Shown piece after piece: positions 63,653 to 64,000 of a stretch of 64,000 nt of DNA. Below the pieces are notes generated by a model, which was not told where the DNA came from, ran no database searches, and saw only the letters and a list, made by a program, of their open reading frames with translations. The stretch is from Sphingopyxis sp. YF1 (GTDB lineage Bacteria; Pseudomonadota; Alphaproteobacteria; Sphingomonadales; Sphingomonadaceae): positions 2,294,001 to 2,358,000 of the forward strand of contig NZ_CP033204.1 in assembly GCF_022701295.1 (NCBI RefSeq), in the 5' to 3' direction. Within the stretch, counting starts at the first letter, position 1; each line of letters starts with the position of its first letter. Position numbers and translations under genes: made by a program.

Positions 63653-63676
63653 GAACCCCGGCGAAAGCCGGGGTTC
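63653..63676 (+). terminator. Hairpin terminator after grpE
   Basis: Perfect inverted repeat with GAACCCCGGC and GCCGGGGTTC arms around GAAA, followed by CTTT. A second related palindrome (ATCCCGGCTTTCGCCGGGAT) lies at about 63697-63716, so the pair may be a repeat-derived bidirectional terminator. Confidence 0.75.
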
Positions 63677-63733
63677 CTTTGGCGCTCTGGCGCCCGATCC
63701 CGGCTTTCGCCGGGATATTTGTTCGTGGCAGGG

Positions 63734-64000
63734 TCAGGCCGCCTTGCGCAGCTTCGCAAGCTTCTTCAGCACCATGTCGCGCTTGAGCCGCGACAGATGG
63801 TCGATGAACAGGATGCCCTCGAGATGGTCGTGCTCGTGCTGGATGCACGTCGCCATCAGCCCGGTCATGCGTTCGCGGTGCGGCTTGCCGTCGGCGTCCT
63901 GCCAGTCGACGGTGACCTCGGCGGGGCGCGTCACATCGGCATATTGTTCGGGAACCGACAGGCACCCCTCCTGATAGACGCTATGCTCCTCGCTCTCGTC
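63734..64000 (-). CDS. def: Peptide deformylase, C-terminal part (5' end beyond window)
   Basis: The last 88 codons of peptide deformylase, which removes the formyl group from nascent N-termini. Visible are the metal-site motif [16 protein letters not shown] and HExxH in [22 protein letters not shown], both with zinc/iron ligands. The N-terminus lies outside the window. Convergent with grpE. Confidence 0.94.
   Translation of the reverse strand, partial: DESEEHSVYQEGCLSVPEQYADVTRPAEVTVDWQDADGKPHRERMTGLMATCIQHEHDHLEGILFIDHLSRLKRDMVLKKLAKLRKAA

Overview
The window looks like chromosomal DNA of a sphingomonad (Alphaproteobacteria, Sphingomonadaceae; Sphingopyxis-like is my best guess). The reasons are the high G+C, gene orders such as ccoNOQP-GHIS beside hemN and an FnrL-type regulator, ccmCDEF-dsbE-ccmHI, acpP-fabF-mltG and hrcA-grpE, and short dispersed palindromes (CTGAGCTTGTCGAAG-type and CTCCCTGTCGCGAAGCG-type) common in that family. 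This is inferred from sequence features only; no database was searched.

Layout. 1-3343 (minus): the end of an exopolysaccharide locus, with an SLBB export protein running off the left edge, an inositol-monophosphatase-like phosphatase and an HpcH/HpaI-type aldolase. 3483-6074 (plus): M23 peptidase, ECF sigma factor, a miniature FecR-like protein and an AlkD-like HEAT-repeat protein. 6201-17087: a micro-oxic respiration block with hemN, the cbb3 oxidase structural and assembly genes, an OmpW-like porin and an FNR-type regulator. FNR-box sequences lie before hemN, between ccoN and the porin gene, and upstream of the regulator. 17.1-22.8 kb: small exported proteins, an orphan VirB2/TrbC pilin-like gene, YceI, a rhodanese, and leuA behind a leucine-rich leader peptide.

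22.8-25.4 kb is accessory DNA: a DUF559 endonuclease-like gene, dispersed repeats, a second diverged copy of the last ~60 bp of leuA, and a low-G+C two-gene module (a DUF6932-like nucleotidyltransferase-fold protein and a coiled-coil partner). 25.4-31.3 kb carries a GNAT-nitrilase fusion, a VOC protein, a nitronate monooxygenase-like enzyme and a coupled pair of an AHH-nuclease-like protein with a DUF4261-like protein. 31.4-38.3 kb holds kup and the cytochrome c maturation operon, which would serve the c-type subunits of the cbb3 oxidase. 38.5-39.7 kb is a low-G+C array of three small genes, each preceded by the same 18-bp motif and lying beside tRNA-Met(CAU); one resembles immunity protein Imm31.

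39.7-64 kb is mostly housekeeping: a 2H phosphoesterase, alpha/beta hydrolase, Kelch lipoprotein, mltG, fabF, acpP, a TPR regulator, DUF3617 lipoproteins, a TonB-domain protein, uvrB, an S10 peptidase, xerC-like recombinase, hemW, rdgB, rph, hrcA, grpE and the C-terminal part of def. A low-G+C gene of unknown function sits just after uvrB.

The best candidates for undescribed biology are the low-G+C NTase/coiled-coil pair beside the leuA 3'-end duplicate, the motif-flanked small-gene array at tRNA-Met, the AHH/DUF4261-like pair, and the leuA leader, whose leucine codons are exactly complementary to the leuA ribosome-binding region.
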